A program made the translations under genes and the position numbers. From positions 143,760-207,759 of the forward strand of contig CAKUBE010000001.1 of the NCBI GenBank assembly GCA_934636715.1: a DNA stretch of 64,000 nt. Direction: 5' to 3'. A model generated the notes under the pieces. That model was given only the letters and a program-made list of their open reading frames with translations. It was not told where the DNA came from and made no database searches. Of the stretch, positions 16,521-25,923 are shown in pieces. The stretch's first letter is position 1; every line of letters begins with the position of its first letter. This stretch comes from an uncultured Arachnia sp. Its GTDB lineage: Bacteria; Actinomycetota; Actinomycetes; Propionibacteriales; Propionibacteriaceae.

Positions 16521-17960
16521 TCAGAGCAGGTTGGAGAGCAGGCGGGCGGCGGAGTTGCGGAAGCGGCGCGCCCAGCCCCAGCTGCGGACGTCGGCCATGG
16601 TCAACGGCACGCAGTCCTTGAGGTCCGCCTCGAAGATCTCCTCGGAGCGGCGGGCGGCGTCGACGTCGTAGATCCACACCATGAGCTCCTTGTGGAGGCG
16701 CAGGCTGCGGATGTCGAGGTTCAGCGTTCCGATGCTCGTGGCCTTGCCGTCGACGGTGAGGGACTTCGCGTGGAAGAACCCCTTCTCCCAGCGGTAGATG
16801 TTGACGCCTGCCTTCAGGAGTTGCTCGAAGTAGGTCTCGGCGGCGTACCAGGGGATGTTCTTGTCCAGCATGCCGGTAAGCAGCAGGTCGACGCGCACGC
16901 CGCCCGCCGCGGCGTTGGTGATGGCCTGCATGGTCTCCGGATCCGGGACGAAGTAGGGCGTCTGGATGAGCACCCGGTCCTTCGCGCCCGTGATGGCCAC
17001 CTGATGGGCGCGCGTGGCGGTCAGCCAGGGGTCGTCGAAGCCATGGTGCACCGTCTGGACGATGATGTCGCCGGGCGGCAGGGACGGGTCGGGGTAGTAG
17101 CGCTCGTGGAAGAGGTCCTCGCCGTCGACCTCCAGCCAGCGCACGTCGAACAGCTTCTCCAGATCGGCGACGCCGGGCCCGGTGAGCCGCAGGCCCGTGT
17201 CGCGCCACGCGGGGAATCGCTTCCCGCCGTCGATGTACTCCTGCGCCACGTTGAACCCGCCCGTGTGGCCGATCTCGGCGTCGACGACCGTGATCTTGCG
17301 ATGGTTGCGGTAGTTGACCTTCGAGATGCCGGTCATGTCGAACCTGACGATGGCGCCCGCGTCGCGCAGCCGCTTCATCGTCCGACGGCTGTAGGGGGCC
17401 GAGCCGAACCAGTCGTTCAGCACCCGGACCTCGACTCCCGCGTGCAGCCGCTCGACGAGGACGTCGGTGATCCGGTCGGTGAGGACGTCGTCCTTCCAGA
17501 TGAAGTAGCTGATGTGGATGAAGCGCTCGGCGGCCGCGAGGTCAGCGATCAGCACCTCGAAGTATTCGTCGCCGTGTTCGTAGATGTCGCACGTGCGCAC
17601 GGTCATCGGCGGGGACTCGGCGAGGTTCGTGATCAGGTTGGCGTTGTGCAGGGTCCAGCTCTCGGGGTGCCGTGCCCGGAGCCGGGGGAGCGCCTCGTCG
17701 TGGCGCGCGTAGTACGGCTCCATGAACCGACGCGCCACCGCGCGGGTGTGCTGCACCTTCTTGGATCGCTGCGCGATCGCGGGCCAGTTGCGGCCGAAGA
17801 AGAAGTAGAGGACGAGGCCGATGCCGGGAAGGGCGATCAGCACGAGAAGCCAGGCGAGCGCCGCCGTGGGATCGCGGTCCTCGGCGATGATCAGGATCGC
17901 CACCGCCACCCAGTACACGACGAGAATGATGTCGATGGTCAACCAGAGATCCGAGATCAT
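16521..17960 (-). CDS. cls: Cardiolipin synthase (phospholipase D family)
   Basis: A 479-residue membrane enzyme that joins two phosphatidylglycerols, or transfers a phosphatidyl group, to make cardiolipin. It begins with two transmembrane segments (WLTIDIILVVYWVAVAILII and AALAWLLVLIALPGIGLVLY). Two phospholipase D HKD motifs follow: HRKITVVDAEIGHTGG and HAKSLTVDGKATSIGT. The start is ATG 17960 (MISDLWLTIDI); the reading frame is open further upstream but there it overlaps the divergent amidohydrolase. It ends convergently with the transcarboxylase operon, sharing the terminator at 16477. Confidence 0.92.
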   Translation of the reverse strand: MISDLWLTIDIILVVYWVAVAILIIAEDRDPTAALAWLLVLIALPGIGLVLYFFFGRNWPAIAQRSKKVQHTRAVARRFMEPYYARHDEALPRLRARHPESWTLHNANLITNLAESPPMTVRTCDIYEHGDEYFEVLIADLAAAERFIHISYFIWKDDVLTDRITDVLVERLHAGVEVRVLNDWFGSAPYSRRTMKRLRDAGAIVRFDMTGISKVNYRNHRKITVVDAEIGHTGGFNVAQEYIDGGKRFPAWRDTGLRLTGPGVADLEKLFDVRWLEVDGEDLFHERYYPDPSLPPGDIIVQTVHHGFDDPWLTATRAHQVAITGAKDRVLIQTPYFVPDPETMQAITNAAAGGVRVDLLLTGMLDKNIPWYAAETYFEQLLKAGVNIYRWEKGFFHAKSLTVDGKATSIGTLNLDIRSLRLHKELMVWIYDVDAARRSEEIFEADLKDCVPLTMADVRSWGWARRFRNSAARLLSNLL

Positions 17961-18050
17961 GCGGCTTAGGCTACTTCGACGTGGAACGCTGGGGAGGAAA
18001 GATGCCCACGACGCGTGAGATGGACCGCGCCGACCGGAGATGAGGCCTGT

Positions 18051-19061
18051 ATGCGGAACGATGACACACGCCCGGTGGTCGATGTCCACGCCCATTTCGT
18101 CACGCCCTGGTACGCGGAGGAGGCCATAGCCGCGGGGCATGCCTTGCCGGATGGGATGCCGGCCTGGCCCGAGTGGACACCCGAGGCGCACTTGCGGTTG
18201 ATGGACGCGCACGGCATCGACCAGGCGGTGCTCTCGATCTCGTCCCCGGGCGTGCACTTCGGCGATGACGACGCCGCCGCCGACCTGGCACGCCGGGTCA
18301 ACGACTTCGCCAGCGCGACGTGTGCGAAGTGGCCCGACCGGTTCCGGTTCTTCGCGGCGTTGCCCCTGCCCGCCGTCGACGCGGCGCTCGCGGAGGCCGC
18401 TCGCGGGCTGGACGAGCTCGGCGCGGCGGGAGTCGCGGTCGAGACGAACGCCCACGGGCACTATCTCAACGAATCGGTGTTCGAACCGGTGCTCGCCGAA
18501 CTCGACCGGCGCGCGGCCGTCGTGTTCGTGCACCCCACCTCGCCGCCCGGGTGGGAACGAACGGCCTTGGGCGCGCCGCGCCCGATGGTCGAGTTCCTCG
18601 TCGAAACCACCCGCACCGCCGCGGCGTTACTCATCGACGGGACACCGTCGCGGTACCCGTCCCTGCAGCTGATCGTCACGCACTGCGCCGCGTTCCTGCC
18701 GTTGCTCGCGGACCGCCTCAAACTCTTCGCCGGGGCCATCGGCACCGACGGCGACGGCGCGGTGATCGACGACGGTCTGAGCCGGCTCTGGTACGACCTC
18801 GCGGGCACGCCGATGCCCCGCCACGCGGAGGCGCTCATCGCGATGGCAGGCAGCGAACACCTCCTCTACGGCAGCGACTACTGCTGGACTCCACCCCCGG
18901 CGGTCGCGGCGCAGATCGCGTCGCTCGACGAGGGCTGGCGCCGCGACGTGCACGGCCCCTGGCGCGAGCTCGTGGCGGCGAATGCGGCCAGGCTGTTACC
19001 GGCCACCCTTGTCGACAGGATCGCCGACGACGCCGCGGCGGCGCGCTCGGTACTCGGGTAG
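18051..19061 (+). CDS. Amidohydrolase family protein (ACMSD-like)
   Basis: A 336-residue TIM-barrel metal-dependent hydrolase or decarboxylase of the amidohydrolase-2 family. Visible metal ligands are the N-terminal DVHAHF (HxH), VFVHPT (middle His), LIVTHCAAFLPLL (His) and LYGSDYCW (Asp). The family includes aminocarboxymuconate-semialdehyde decarboxylase and resorcylate decarboxylases, so the reaction may be a non-oxidative decarboxylation. ATG 18051 (MRNDDTRPVVDVHAHF) is chosen for the ATGAGG six bases upstream. It is 90 bp from the divergent cls gene and 52 bp before the AI-2E-type gene. No neighbouring pathway genes indicate the substrate. Confidence 0.8.
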   Translation: MRNDDTRPVVDVHAHFVTPWYAEEAIAAGHALPDGMPAWPEWTPEAHLRLMDAHGIDQAVLSISSPGVHFGDDDAAADLARRVNDFASATCAKWPDRFRFFAALPLPAVDAALAEAARGLDELGAAGVAVETNAHGHYLNESVFEPVLAELDRRAAVVFVHPTSPPGWERTALGAPRPMVEFLVETTRTAAALLIDGTPSRYPSLQLIVTHCAAFLPLLADRLKLFAGAIGTDGDGAVIDDGLSRLWYDLAGTPMPRHAEALIAMAGSEHLLYGSDYCWTPPPAVAAQIASLDEGWRRDVHGPWRELVAANAARLLPATLVDRIADDAAAARSVLG

Positions 19062-19113
19062 GCCGGCGCGGGTAGGCTCTGGTCGTTCACACCGTACGCT
19101 CCGAGGAGGCCGC

Positions 19114-20472
19114 GTGACCGACGACCCGACCCAGCCGCAGACCGGCCGACCCGATGAGTTCGTCGGGCCCGAGCAGGGGCTCGACGAGTCCACGCTCGAG
19201 GCCCTGCCCGTCCCCGACCCGGATGAGCCCGTCGACAGGGCTGACGTGATCGGCGCCGGCGCGCGGTCGCTGGCCACCTGGTGCGGCCGGTTCCTGCTGT
19301 TCGCCGCCGCGGTGGTCGTCGTCGGCTGGGTGACGGGCAAGCTGTGGGGCGCGATCCTCCCGATCGTGCTCGCGCTGCTCATCACGTCTGTGCTGTGGCC
19401 GGCGGTGTCCTGGCTCAAGCGCAGGGGTGTGCCCTACGCGCTCGGCGCCGTGATCTCGCTGCTGGGTGGCATCGCCGTGGTCGTCGGGCTGGTCAGCGCG
19501 ATCGCCCCGAGCGTCGTCAAGCAGTGGCCGCAGCTGTGGGCGCAGGCCCAGGAGGGCATCCAGCAGCTCAAGACCTGGGCGGCCGGACCGCCCCTGAACA
19601 TCAGCGACGACAAGATCTACGAATGGATCGACCAGGCGCTGAACTATCTGCAGACCCACAGCGGCGACCTCCTCGGCCAGGCGCTGAGCTTCGGCGGCAG
19701 CATCGGCACGGGCGCGGTGACCCTGCTGCTGACCCTCGTGCTGACGTTCTTCTTCCTGAAGGACGGGCCCCAGTTCCTGCCGTTCACCCGCCGCGTCGTC
19801 GGGCGCCGGGCGGGCTTCCACGCCGGCGAACTGCTGACCAGGCTGTGGCAGACCCTGTCGGGCTACATCAGCACGCAGGCCATCGTCAGCTTCGTCGACG
19901 CCGTGTTCATCGGTCTCGGCCTCGCGCTGCTCAGCGTGCCGCTCGCGCTGCCCATCACCGTTCTCACCTTCCTCGCCGGATTCATCCCCATCGTCGGCGC
20001 GGTGACCGCTGGCACGCTCGCGGTGCTGATCGCGCTCGTCTCCAACGGACTGACGACGGCGCTGCTGGTGCTGGCCGTCGTCCTCGGCGTTCAGCAGCTG
20101 GAGGGCAACATCCTGCAGCCGCTGCTGCAGTCGCGCGTCATGCAGTTGCACCCCATCGTCGTGCTGCTCGCCGTCGTCCTCGGCGGATCCTGGGCGGGCA
20201 TCGTCGGCGCGTTCCTCGCGGTGCCCGTCGCGGCGTCCCTGGCCGTCATCCTGCGCTATCTCGGCGACCTGATCGACCTGCGCACCGGCGAGCGCGAGCC
20301 CACCGAGATCGCCTGGGTCACCGACGACGGCCACCAGGTCGCCACCGAGTCGCTGGCCTCCGCGGCGCTCTTCCGCGCGCTCGCCCGCAACCGCAGCAAG
20401 GACAAGGTGAAGGCTGTCGAGGAGACCGAGGCGGACCACGCCACCTGGCGCGACCGCTTCCGGCGCAGGTAA
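19114..20472 (+). CDS. AI-2E family membrane transporter
   Basis: A 452-residue polytopic membrane protein of the AI-2 exporter family (TqsA/PerM type). The first ~55 residues are acidic and Pro-rich and likely cytoplasmic. They are followed by about eight hydrophobic segments with the family pattern FFFLKDG near the middle and FIPIVGAVTAG, then VVLGVQQLEGNILQPLL. The tail is charged. The start is GTG 19114 with GAGGAGG five bases upstream. Family members have been linked to export of small molecules or sodium/lithium antiport; the substrate here is unknown. A strong terminator follows. Confidence 0.88.
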   Translation: MTDDPTQPQTGRPDEFVGPEQGLDESTLEALPVPDPDEPVDRADVIGAGARSLATWCGRFLLFAAAVVVVGWVTGKLWGAILPIVLALLITSVLWPAVSWLKRRGVPYALGAVISLLGGIAVVVGLVSAIAPSVVKQWPQLWAQAQEGIQQLKTWAAGPPLNISDDKIYEWIDQALNYLQTHSGDLLGQALSFGGSIGTGAVTLLLTLVLTFFFLKDGPQFLPFTRRVVGRRAGFHAGELLTRLWQTLSGYISTQAIVSFVDAVFIGLGLALLSVPLALPITVLTFLAGFIPIVGAVTAGTLAVLIALVSNGLTTALLVLAVVLGVQQLEGNILQPLLQSRVMQLHPIVVLLAVVLGGSWAGIVGAFLAVPVAASLAVILRYLGDLIDLRTGEREPTEIAWVTDDGHQVATESLASAALFRALARNRSKDKVKAVEETEADHATWRDRFRRR

Positions 20473-20486
20473 CCGCTGGTTGACAG

Positions 20487-20515
20487 AAAGACCCCGGCCG
20501 CCGGCCGGGGTCTTT
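20487..20515 (+). terminator. Terminator after the AI-2E-type gene
   Basis: AAAGACCCCGGCC and GGCCGGGGTCTTT form a perfect 13-bp stem with a 3-base loop, ending in a T-rich run (TCTTTCGTT). Confidence 0.88.
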
Positions 20516-20525
20516 CGTTCAGTTG

Positions 20526-20607
20526 TGGGTCGGGTCTATTGGTAACGACCACGGGCGCTCGTTCCTCGCGGCCCGGCTCAACCAGCGGTAAGGCTCAACC
20601 AGCGGTA
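20526..20607 (+). repeat. Intergenic REP-like element with duplicated tail
   Basis: TGGGTCGGGTCTATTGGT, then CACGGGCGCTCGTTCCTCG and CCCGGCTCAACCAGCGG, followed by a second GGCTCAACCAGCGG. Flank, core and doubled tail all match the copies at 8871 and 55771. A detached half (AACCGCTGGTTGA) lies at 20471, on the other side of the terminator. Confidence 0.78.
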
Positions 20608-20608
20608 G

Positions 20609-21358
20609 TTACTTCTTGCCCTGGTTCTTCACGGCCTCGATGGCCGCCGCGGCGGCGTCGGGATCGAGGTAGCGGCCGCCGGGGGTGACCGGCGTGAAGT
20701 CGTCGTCCAGCTCGTAGAACAGCGGGATGCCCGTGGGGATGTTCAGGCCGGCGATGTCGGCGTCGGAGATGCCGTCGAGGTGCTTGACCAGCGCGCGCAG
20801 CGAGTTGCCGTGCGCCGTGATCAGCACCGTCTTGCCCGCGGCCAGATCCGGGACGATGTGCGCCTCCCAGTAGGGCAGCATGCGCGCGACGACGTCCTTC
20901 AGGCACTCGGTGCGCGGGCGCTCGTCCTCCGGGATGTCCGCGTAGCGCGGGTCGTACCACTGGCTGTACTCGTCGTCGATGTCGATCGGCGGCGGCGGGG
21001 TGTCGTAGCTGCGGCGCCACAGCATGAACTGCTCCTCGCCGTACTGCTCGAGGGTCTGGGCCTTGTTCTTGCCCTGCAGCGCGCCGTAATGGCGCTCGTT
21101 CAGGCGCCAGTGGCGGCGCACCGGAATCCAGTGCCGGTCGCAGCCGTCGAGGGCCAGGTTGGCGGTGTGGATGGCGCGGCGCTGCAACGAGGTGTGCAGC
21201 ACGTCGGGGAGCAGGTTCTCGGCCTTGAGGAGCTCGGCGCCCCGCTTGGCCTCCTCGACGCCCTTCTCGTTGATGTCGACATCAACCCAGCCGGTGAACA
21301 GATTCTTGGCATTCCACTCGCTCTCGCCGTGGCGGAGGAGGATCAACTTCGCGGTCAT
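20609..21358 (-). CDS. gpmA: 2,3-bisphosphoglycerate-dependent phosphoglycerate mutase
   Basis: A 249-residue glycolytic enzyme interconverting 3- and 2-phosphoglycerate. It carries the phosphohistidine motif [12 protein letters not shown] near residues 6-17 and the second catalytic His in [12 protein letters not shown], with [13 protein letters not shown] after the first motif. Length equals the usual bacterial dPGM (about 249). It reads away from the deacetylase gene start with a 17-bp gap to that gene's stop, and its 3' end abuts a REP-like element. Confidence 0.95.
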   Translation of the reverse strand: MTAKLILLRHGESEWNAKNLFTGWVDVDINEKGVEEAKRGAELLKAENLLPDVLHTSLQRRAIHTANLALDGCDRHWIPVRRHWRLNERHYGALQGKNKAQTLEQYGEEQFMLWRRSYDTPPPPIDIDDEYSQWYDPRYADIPEDERPRTECLKDVVARMLPYWEAHIVPDLAAGKTVLITAHGNSLRALVKHLDGISDADIAGLNIPTGIPLFYELDDDFTPVTPGGRYLDPDAAAAAIEAVKNQGKK

Positions 21359-21375
21359 GAGAGCACCCTACAGCG

Positions 21376-22356
21376 CTAGCTGATCACGCCGAAGGTATAC
21401 CCGGCCTTCTTGTACGCCTTGATCATCGCGGGGGTGGACTTGGCGGTCAGGCTCTTGTCGGGGGTGTCGTGGCCAAGAACGACGGCGACGTGGTAGCCGG
21501 CGCGGATGGGCATCGTCGCGTTGGCCACCAGCTGGTCGATGGTGGAGGGGCGACGGCTCTTTGGGGCGCTGTCGGCGGTGTCGGCGTTCCAGTCGACCCA
21601 GGCGACGCCATGCTTCGCCAACGCCTTGTCCGCGGGCTTCATGTTGTTCCAGGACATGTGGCCGCCGGGGTAGCGCCAGCCCTCGGTGTTGAAGTCGTCG
21701 CCGAGGATCTCGCGCACCTTCGCCAGCGTCTTGAGATACTCCTCCTCGATCCGCTTGGCGTTCGCCGAGCGTCCCGGGTACAGGTGCGAGTAGTCGTGCG
21801 ACCAGCTGTGCAGGTTGATCGAGTGGCCCTCCGCGATCTCGCGTTGCAGCAGCTCGGGGGCATCGTTCAACATGGAGCCGACGACATAGAACGTGGCGTG
21901 CACGCCCGCGTCCTTCAGTGCATCGAGGATGATCGGCGTCGTCTGGTGGTTGGGGCCGTCGTCGAAGGTCAGGAAGACGATCTTCTTTTTCTTCGGCGGC
22001 GCGTCCTTGCCCTGCAGCCAGCGCTGCACCTGCTTCGCCGAATAGACGTACTCGGCGGCGGCGCCGATGTGGTTCTTGCCCGGGATCAGCACGTCGGGGT
22101 TCACCGGGGGCTCGGGCGACGTGGTCGTCTCCGGTGCCGACGGGGTGGTCGCGGGAGAAGAGGGGGTCTCGGAGACCGACGGGGTGGACGTCGGCGACGC
22201 GGGGGCCGCGGTCGTCGGGGGAGTGGCGGTGGTCGTCGCGGACGTGGGGGTCTTCGAACCGGTGCCGGGCATCGCCAGGCCCGCAGGCGCGCAGCCGGCG
22301 GCTGCGAGCGCGGCCACCGACAACGTGACGAAGCTTCGGCGGGTGAACGGCTTCAT
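21376..22356 (-). CDS. Polysaccharide deacetylase lipoprotein (NodB domain)
   Basis: A 326-residue exported protein. The first ~22 residues form a signal peptide with a twin-arginine-like RRSF and the lipobox LAAAGC, so it is probably lipid-anchored. A Thr/Ser/Pro-rich low-complexity linker spans about residues 30-90. The NodB carbohydrate esterase 4 domain (about 125-326) shows the metal-binding FLTFDDGPN, SHDYSHL for the two His ligands and WRYPGGH. CE4 enzymes remove N-acetyl groups from peptidoglycan or other cell-surface glycans. It is the gene upstream of gpmA on the minus strand. Confidence 0.88.
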   Translation of the reverse strand: MKPFTRRSFVTLSVAALAAAGCAPAGLAMPGTGSKTPTSATTTATPPTTAAPASPTSTPSVSETPSSPATTPSAPETTTSPEPPVNPDVLIPGKNHIGAAAEYVYSAKQVQRWLQGKDAPPKKKKIVFLTFDDGPNHQTTPIILDALKDAGVHATFYVVGSMLNDAPELLQREIAEGHSINLHSWSHDYSHLYPGRSANAKRIEEEYLKTLAKVREILGDDFNTEGWRYPGGHMSWNNMKPADKALAKHGVAWVDWNADTADSAPKSRRPSTIDQLVANATMPIRAGYHVAVVLGHDTPDKSLTAKSTPAMIKAYKKAGYTFGVIS

Positions 22357-22460
22357 ATGGAATCGACCCCTTACGAGATGGAGGGCGCCGTACGGCGCCC
22401 TCCCAGCACTCTACCCCCGGCCCCGGCAGGCTCGCCGAGCGGGAACGGCGCGTCCCGGTG

Positions 22461-23126
22461 TCAGGCGTTCGGCCAGTCCTCGCCCTCGGGCACCTCGCCG
22501 GTGATGATGTAGATCACGCGCCGCCCGACGGCGACGGCATGGTCTGCGAAGCGCTCGAAGTAGCGGCCGAGTAGCGCGACGTCGACAGCACCCTCGATTG
22601 TGATGTCGGAGTCCTTGCGGAGCATCCGGGTGAACTGCTCCCGGCGGAGCTCATCCATCCGGGAGTCGATGTCTGCGAGGCGGTGGGCCTCCTTGGCGTC
22701 GCGGTCCTTCAGCGAGATGCGGGCCAGGTCGATGATCTCCGTGGCGATCAAGGCCATCTCGCGGAAGCTCGGCTCGAACTCCTCGGGCACGGCGTGGGCC
22801 GGATAGCGCAGCCGCGCGATCTTCGCCACGTGCGCAGCGAGGTCGCCCATGCGGGCCAGTTCGAACACCACGCGGATGGCGGAGACGATCGTGCGGAGCT
22901 CGCCGGCGACCGGCGCCTGGAGGGCGAGGAGGGAAAGGCACTTGTATTCCATCTCCTCGTGGATCCGGTCGAGTTCCGCGTCGTTGGTGACGACGGCCTC
23001 CGCGCGCGCCAGGTCGGCGGTCAGCAGCGACTCGGAGGCCTCCGTGATCGCGGTCTCGACGAGCTCGGCCATGTGGACGAGGTTGTCGATGATCGCGTCC
23101 AACTCCTCGTGGTAGCTAGTGCGCAT
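22461..23126 (-). CDS. phoU: Phosphate signalling regulator PhoU
   Basis: A 221-residue all-helical protein with two PhoU repeats. It has MRTSYHEELDAI at the N-terminus and the metal-binding-type segments RIHEEMEYKCLSLLALQAPV and VFELARMGDLAAHVAKIARL. PhoU links the Pst phosphate transporter to the sensor kinase and keeps the phosphate regulon off when phosphate is plentiful. It lies divergently from senX3-regX3, an arrangement common in actinobacteria. An AGGAGGG lies upstream of the ATG. Confidence 0.92.
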   Translation of the reverse strand: MRTSYHEELDAIIDNLVHMAELVETAITEASESLLTADLARAEAVVTNDAELDRIHEEMEYKCLSLLALQAPVAGELRTIVSAIRVVFELARMGDLAAHVAKIARLRYPAHAVPEEFEPSFREMALIATEIIDLARISLKDRDAKEAHRLADIDSRMDELRREQFTRMLRKDSDITIEGAVDVALLGRYFERFADHAVAVGRRVIYIITGEVPEGEDWPNA

Positions 23127-23327
23127 ATGCGGGTAACCCTCCTTGGGTTCTGGGTCGCGAAAGAGTCTAGTTGCTCACTTGTCTCCCCCGAGGCTAGGCC
23201 CGGTTGGGGACGCGGTCGTGGCGCCCTCGTGAACCGTTGGTGAACGACCGGTGAAGTCTTCGCGATGCGGGCGGCAAGGCTCCTTCGGGCACCCCGGCGG
23301 CCCGGACGACCCGCCTATGATGGCGGC

Positions 23328-24482
23328 ATGCATCCAGCCGTCGCCGGTCTCATCGGGGCCGGCATCGCCCTTCTCGGCTGCCTGTTCGCCTACCTCATCC
23401 ACCGCGGCCGCGAGGGCCTGCGCCAGATCGAGGCCCAGCGGGCGGAGGCGCGCGTCTCCGCCGAGCTGCGGCAGGTGCTGGGACTCATGCAGACGGGCGC
23501 GCTGCTCGTCGGCCCCCATGACGAGATCCTCGTCGTCAACGAGCCCGGCGAGACCATGGGCCTCGTCAGGGGAACGAGGGTGGGGTTCACCGAGCTGCTC
23601 GACATCGTCCGCGCCGTCCGCACCTCCGGCGTCGCCTACGACGGTGCCGTGGTCCGCGAGCGGCAGCCGGGCGTAGACGGTGTGGAGCTGACCGTGCGCG
23701 TGTCCCCCATGGAGGACGAGGACGTGCTGGTCTTCGCGGTCGACGAGTCGGCGGCTAAGCGCGTCGAGGCGGTGCGCCGCGACTTCGTCGCCAACATCTC
23801 GCACGAGTTGAAGACGCCGATCGGCGCGATCAGCGTGCTATCAGAGGCCGTCGAGGCGGCCAAGGACGACCCCGAGGCGGTCGAGCGATTCGCCGGACGC
23901 CTGCAGCGCGAGACGGCGCGGCTCGCGGAGCTGACCAACCAGATCATCGACCTCAGCCGCCTCCAGACCGAGAACCCCATGCTGGCGCACGAGGTCGTCG
24001 AACTGTCCGAGGTGATCGACGAGGCCGTCTCCCGTTCGCGCGAGCGCGCGGCCCAGCGCGAGGTGAGCGTGGTCGTCGCCCGCATGGCCGACGCCCGGGT
24101 CCTCGGAGATCGCTGGCAGCTCGCCGACGCCGTCGCCAACCTCGTGCAGAACGCCATCAGCTACTCCGGCGAGCGCGCCCGCGTGACCATCAGCCTCACC
24201 GTCGAGGGCGAGCGGGCAGAGATCAAGGTCTCCGACAACGGCATCGGCATCAAGCCGGAGGACCAGGACCGCATCTTCGAGCGGTTCTTCCGCGTCGACT
24301 ACGGCCGCTCGCGCGAGAGCGGCGGCACCGGGCTCGGCCTCTCCATCGTGCGGCACATCGCCGTCTCGCACGGCGGGGAGATCCGGGTCTGGTCGCGCCC
24401 GGGCCAGGGCTCGACCTTCACGCTCAGCCTCCCCTCCTACGCGGGCGAGGCCCCCGACGACAACCTGGAACCCGAGGAGTGA
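23328..24482 (+). CDS. senX3: Sensor histidine kinase SenX3/PhoR-like
   Basis: A 384-residue membrane histidine kinase. One N-terminal transmembrane segment (residues ~5-24) is followed by a short PAS-like region. The dimerisation domain has the phospho-accepting histidine in NISHELKTPIGAI (H159). The catalytic domain has NLVQNAISYS (N box), DNGIGIKPEDQ and GGTGLGLSIV. It most likely senses phosphate status together with PhoU and phosphorylates RegX3. ATG 23328 is preferred over the upstream in-frame start because MHPAVAGLIGAG begins the membrane segment. The stop precedes the regulator start by one base. Confidence 0.9.
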   Translation: MHPAVAGLIGAGIALLGCLFAYLIHRGREGLRQIEAQRAEARVSAELRQVLGLMQTGALLVGPHDEILVVNEPGETMGLVRGTRVGFTELLDIVRAVRTSGVAYDGAVVRERQPGVDGVELTVRVSPMEDEDVLVFAVDESAAKRVEAVRRDFVANISHELKTPIGAISVLSEAVEAAKDDPEAVERFAGRLQRETARLAELTNQIIDLSRLQTENPMLAHEVVELSEVIDEAVSRSRERAAQREVSVVVARMADARVLGDRWQLADAVANLVQNAISYSGERARVTISLTVEGERAEIKVSDNGIGIKPEDQDRIFERFFRVDYGRSRESGGTGLGLSIVRHIAVSHGGEIRVWSRPGQGSTFTLSLPSYAGEAPDDNLEPEE

Positions 24483-24483
24483 C

Positions 24484-25161
24484 GTGGCAAGGATCCTGAT
24501 CATCGAGGACGAGGAGTCCTACCGCGACGCGACCGGATTCATGCTCCGCAAGGAGGGTTTCGAGGTGCTGGAGGCGTCCGACGGCGCGGCCGGGCTCGCG
24601 CTCTACGACAAGCACGGCGCCGACCTGGTGCTGCTCGACGTGATGATGCCCGGCATGCCCGGCACGGAGGTGTGCCGGCAGTTGCGGGCGCGCGGCAACG
24701 TCGGGATCGTCATGGTCACCGCGCGCGACTCGGAGATCGACAAGGTGGTCGGCCTCGAGCTGGGGGCCGACGACTACGTCACCAAGCCGTTCAGCCACCG
24801 CGAGCTCGTCGCCCGCATCCGCGCCGTGCTGCGCCGGGGCCAGGACCAGGCGCTGCTCCCCGAGGTGGTGGAGGTGTCCGGCGTGCGTCTCGACGTCGAG
24901 CGTCACGAGGTGCAGGTCGACGGACGGGAGGTGCGGCTCGCGTTGCGCGAGTTCGAGCTCCTGGAACTCCTGCTGCGTAACGCGGGGCGCGTGATGACCA
25001 GAGGCCAGCTGATCGACCGCATCTGGGGCTCGAACTACGTCGGTGACACCAAGACCCTCGACGTGCACGTGAAGCGCCTGCGCGCGAAGATCGAGGAGGA
25101 CCCGGCCCAGCCCCGTCGGCTCATCACCGTCCGCGGCCTCGGCTACAAGTTCGAGGGTTAG
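24484..25161 (+). CDS. regX3: Response regulator RegX3/PhoB-like (OmpR family)
   Basis: A 225-residue two-component regulator. The receiver domain (1-115) has the acidic pair EDEES, phospho-acceptor D52 in LLLDVMMPG and the switch lysine in YVTKPFS. The OmpR-type winged helix (about 130-225) shows LALREFELLELLL and VDVHVKRLR-like DNA-contact sequence (LDVHVKRLRAKIE). It should activate phosphate-starvation genes. It starts at GTG, directly after senX3, and the pair is an operon. Confidence 0.92.
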   Translation: MARILIIEDEESYRDATGFMLRKEGFEVLEASDGAAGLALYDKHGADLVLLDVMMPGMPGTEVCRQLRARGNVGIVMVTARDSEIDKVVGLELGADDYVTKPFSHRELVARIRAVLRRGQDQALLPEVVEVSGVRLDVERHEVQVDGREVRLALREFELLELLLRNAGRVMTRGQLIDRIWGSNYVGDTKTLDVHVKRLRAKIEEDPAQPRRLITVRGLGYKFEG

Positions 25162-25183
25162 GGAAGCACTGATCAGTGGTTCC
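25162..25183. terminator. Palindrome filling the regX3/lipoprotein convergent gap
   Basis: GGAAGCACTGATCAGTGGTTCC is an almost perfect 22-bp palindrome with one mismatched pair. It occupies exactly the space between the two convergent stop codons. It can act as a bidirectional terminator hairpin, although no T run follows. Confidence 0.5.
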
Positions 25184-25681
25184 TTAGGCCCAGGCGCTGT
25201 TCCAGGCCTCGGCGAAGTCCGCGTGCTCGGAGGAGTACACGGGAACCTGCAGGCTGGCGGTCTGGCCGTCGGCGAAGCCGACGGTGACGCTGGCGAGGCG
25301 GCCGAGGATCAGGTCGGGATCGGTGAACTTGGTGCGCGTGCCGTCGAGCGTGATGGTCTGACCCCGGGGGATCTGCTCGGAGAACTCGACGACCTGCTGG
25401 GCGCCGAACGAGCCGTCCTCGGCCTGCGCGGTGACGCCGATCGCGGTGACCTCGTTGGCGGCGTCGCGAGACGTGATGCCGCCGACGAGGATGGCCTCGC
25501 CGCTCTTGTCGGAGACGACCACGAAGTTGCGCAGCTTGATGGCCCCGTCCGCCGCGTCGGTCTGCGTGCCGGCTGCCGGGGGAGCCTCGGGCTCCCACCG
25601 TCCGCCCGTGCATGCGCTGAGGGAGACCGCGAGCGCTGCGGTGGCGACGATGGCCGCGGCGCGGCGCATGGGCTTGCTCAT
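25184..25681 (-). CDS. Conserved actinobacterial-type lipoprotein of unknown function
   Basis: A 165-residue secreted protein with a signal peptide (MSKPMRRAAAIVATAALAVS) and lipobox LSAC, so the mature protein is likely anchored in the membrane. The rest has a beta-rich, Ig-like look (LRNFVVVSDKSGEAILVGGI, then FSEQIPRGQTITLDG). I do not recognise a specific function. Similar small lipoproteins are found beside phosphate-regulatory genes in actinobacteria. It converges on regX3. Confidence 0.7.
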   Translation of the reverse strand: MSKPMRRAAAIVATAALAVSLSACTGGRWEPEAPPAAGTQTDAADGAIKLRNFVVVSDKSGEAILVGGITSRDAANEVTAIGVTAQAEDGSFGAQQVVEFSEQIPRGQTITLDGTRTKFTDPDLILGRLASVTVGFADGQTASLQVPVYSSEHADFAEAWNSAWA

Positions 25682-25891
25682 GTGTCCTCCGAGGGCATGT
25701 CAGTCAAGTGTGGACATACTAACCACTCGCGGGCCCGCGTGCGAGGCGTTCTGCGCGTGCGGACCGCTGCCAGGCCCAGGATCTAGTGCCCCGCGTCGGA
25801 AGCTCGTTGCGGTTTCCGACGCAGGACACTACCCGGGAGCGCAGCTCGTCTCCCCCAATGAGCACCCCTGGGCCCTGGCGGGCCCACCTGC

Positions 25892-25897
25892 TAGAAT
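25892..25897 (+). promoter_or_regulatory. Probable -10 element of carD
   Basis: TAGAAT lies 27 bp upstream of the carD ATG, with AAAGGGG as ribosome-binding site in between. No good -35 is visible. Confidence 0.4.
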
Positions 25898-25923
25898 TGG
25901 TTCTTGGAAAGGGGTCTCTCAGT

